5,136 bases of DNA, taken from an uncultured Oscillospiraceae bacterium (GTDB lineage Bacteria > Bacillota > Clostridia > Oscillospirales > Acutalibacteraceae). Below, one piece after another: positions 5,089 through 5,136 of the stretch (positions within the stretch are counted from its first letter, which is position 1; each line of letters starts with the position of its first letter). Below the pieces are notes generated by a model. The model worked only from the letters and a program-made list of their open reading frames with translations, was not told where the DNA came from and ran no database searches. The stretch covers positions 1 through 5,136 of the forward strand of contig URPG01000163.1 of the NCBI GenBank assembly GCA_900549675.1, in the 5' to 3' direction. The position numbers and the translations under genes were made by a program.

Positions 5089-5136
5089 ATTGTGGCTGAA
5101 TTTTAAAAGTAAACATCTCTTTTATAAAATTTGAAT

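Larger units (their letters stand above)
4788..5136. other. Non-coding regulatory region upstream of the regulator gene
   Basis: These 349 bases are AT-rich and contain no open frame on either strand that looks like a real gene. The longest frames here lack ribosome sites and recognisable protein character. The region contains the regulator's ribosome site (AAAGGAG, 4800-4794), a GTTA-N8-TAAC dyad, a 20-base palindrome, a possible iron-box and a candidate extended -10 promoter. The stretch 4840-4880 is more GC-rich than its surroundings, with several GCAG repeats but no clear stem. Bases 5090-5136 show nothing I can assign. Confidence 0.6.

Noticed and set aside
1..5136. CRISPR arrays, tRNA/rRNA genes, insertion sequences, toxin-antitoxin or phage genes
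   Set aside because: No regularly spaced repeats, cloverleaf-like sequence, transposase motifs or terminal inverted repeats were seen on reading both strands.

Overview
The window carries one complete-looking iron-type uptake locus, and every gene reads leftward (minus strand). In transcription order, right to left, it holds a cupin/AraC-type regulator (about 4787-3975), a lipoprotein substrate-binding protein (3863-2817), two FecCD-family membrane permeases (2722-1700 and 1703-663) and a FepC-type ATPase (640 to the left edge, C-terminus missing). The organism is most likely a Gram-positive Firmicute, probably in Clostridia or a relative. This is inferred from the lipobox-anchored binding protein (Gram-positives lack a periplasm), strong AGGAGG-type ribosome sites, a TTG start, moderate-to-low GC, and a regulator-plus-transporter layout like Bacillus siderophore loci. 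No species can be named.

Layout: bases 1-640 are the 5' 213 codons of the ATPase gene. A 22-base gap separates it from permease 2, whose start overlaps the stop of permease 1 (ATGATG junction). A 94-base gap between permease 1 and the binding-protein gene contains a strong hairpin with a U-rich tail, which looks like a partial terminator setting binding protein above permease levels. The 111-base gap upstream of the binding protein holds a candidate promoter, a dyad over its -10 box, and a hairpin that could end the regulator transcript. Bases 4788-5136 hold no convincing gene. They contain a candidate extended -10 promoter, a possible DtxR/IdeR-like iron box just downstream of it, a 20-base palindrome and a second copy of the GTTA-N8-TAAC dyad seen at the transporter promoter.

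Working model: the lipoprotein captures a ferric-siderophore (or a related ligand such as heme or a corrinoid) outside the membrane, the two permeases form the BtuCD-like channel, and the ATPase drives import. The AraC-type protein is probably a local activator that responds to the ligand or iron status. No siderophore biosynthesis gene is visible, so uptake of a foreign siderophore is possible. I see no evidence of a wholly new system. The regulatory DNA is the part most worth a closer look.
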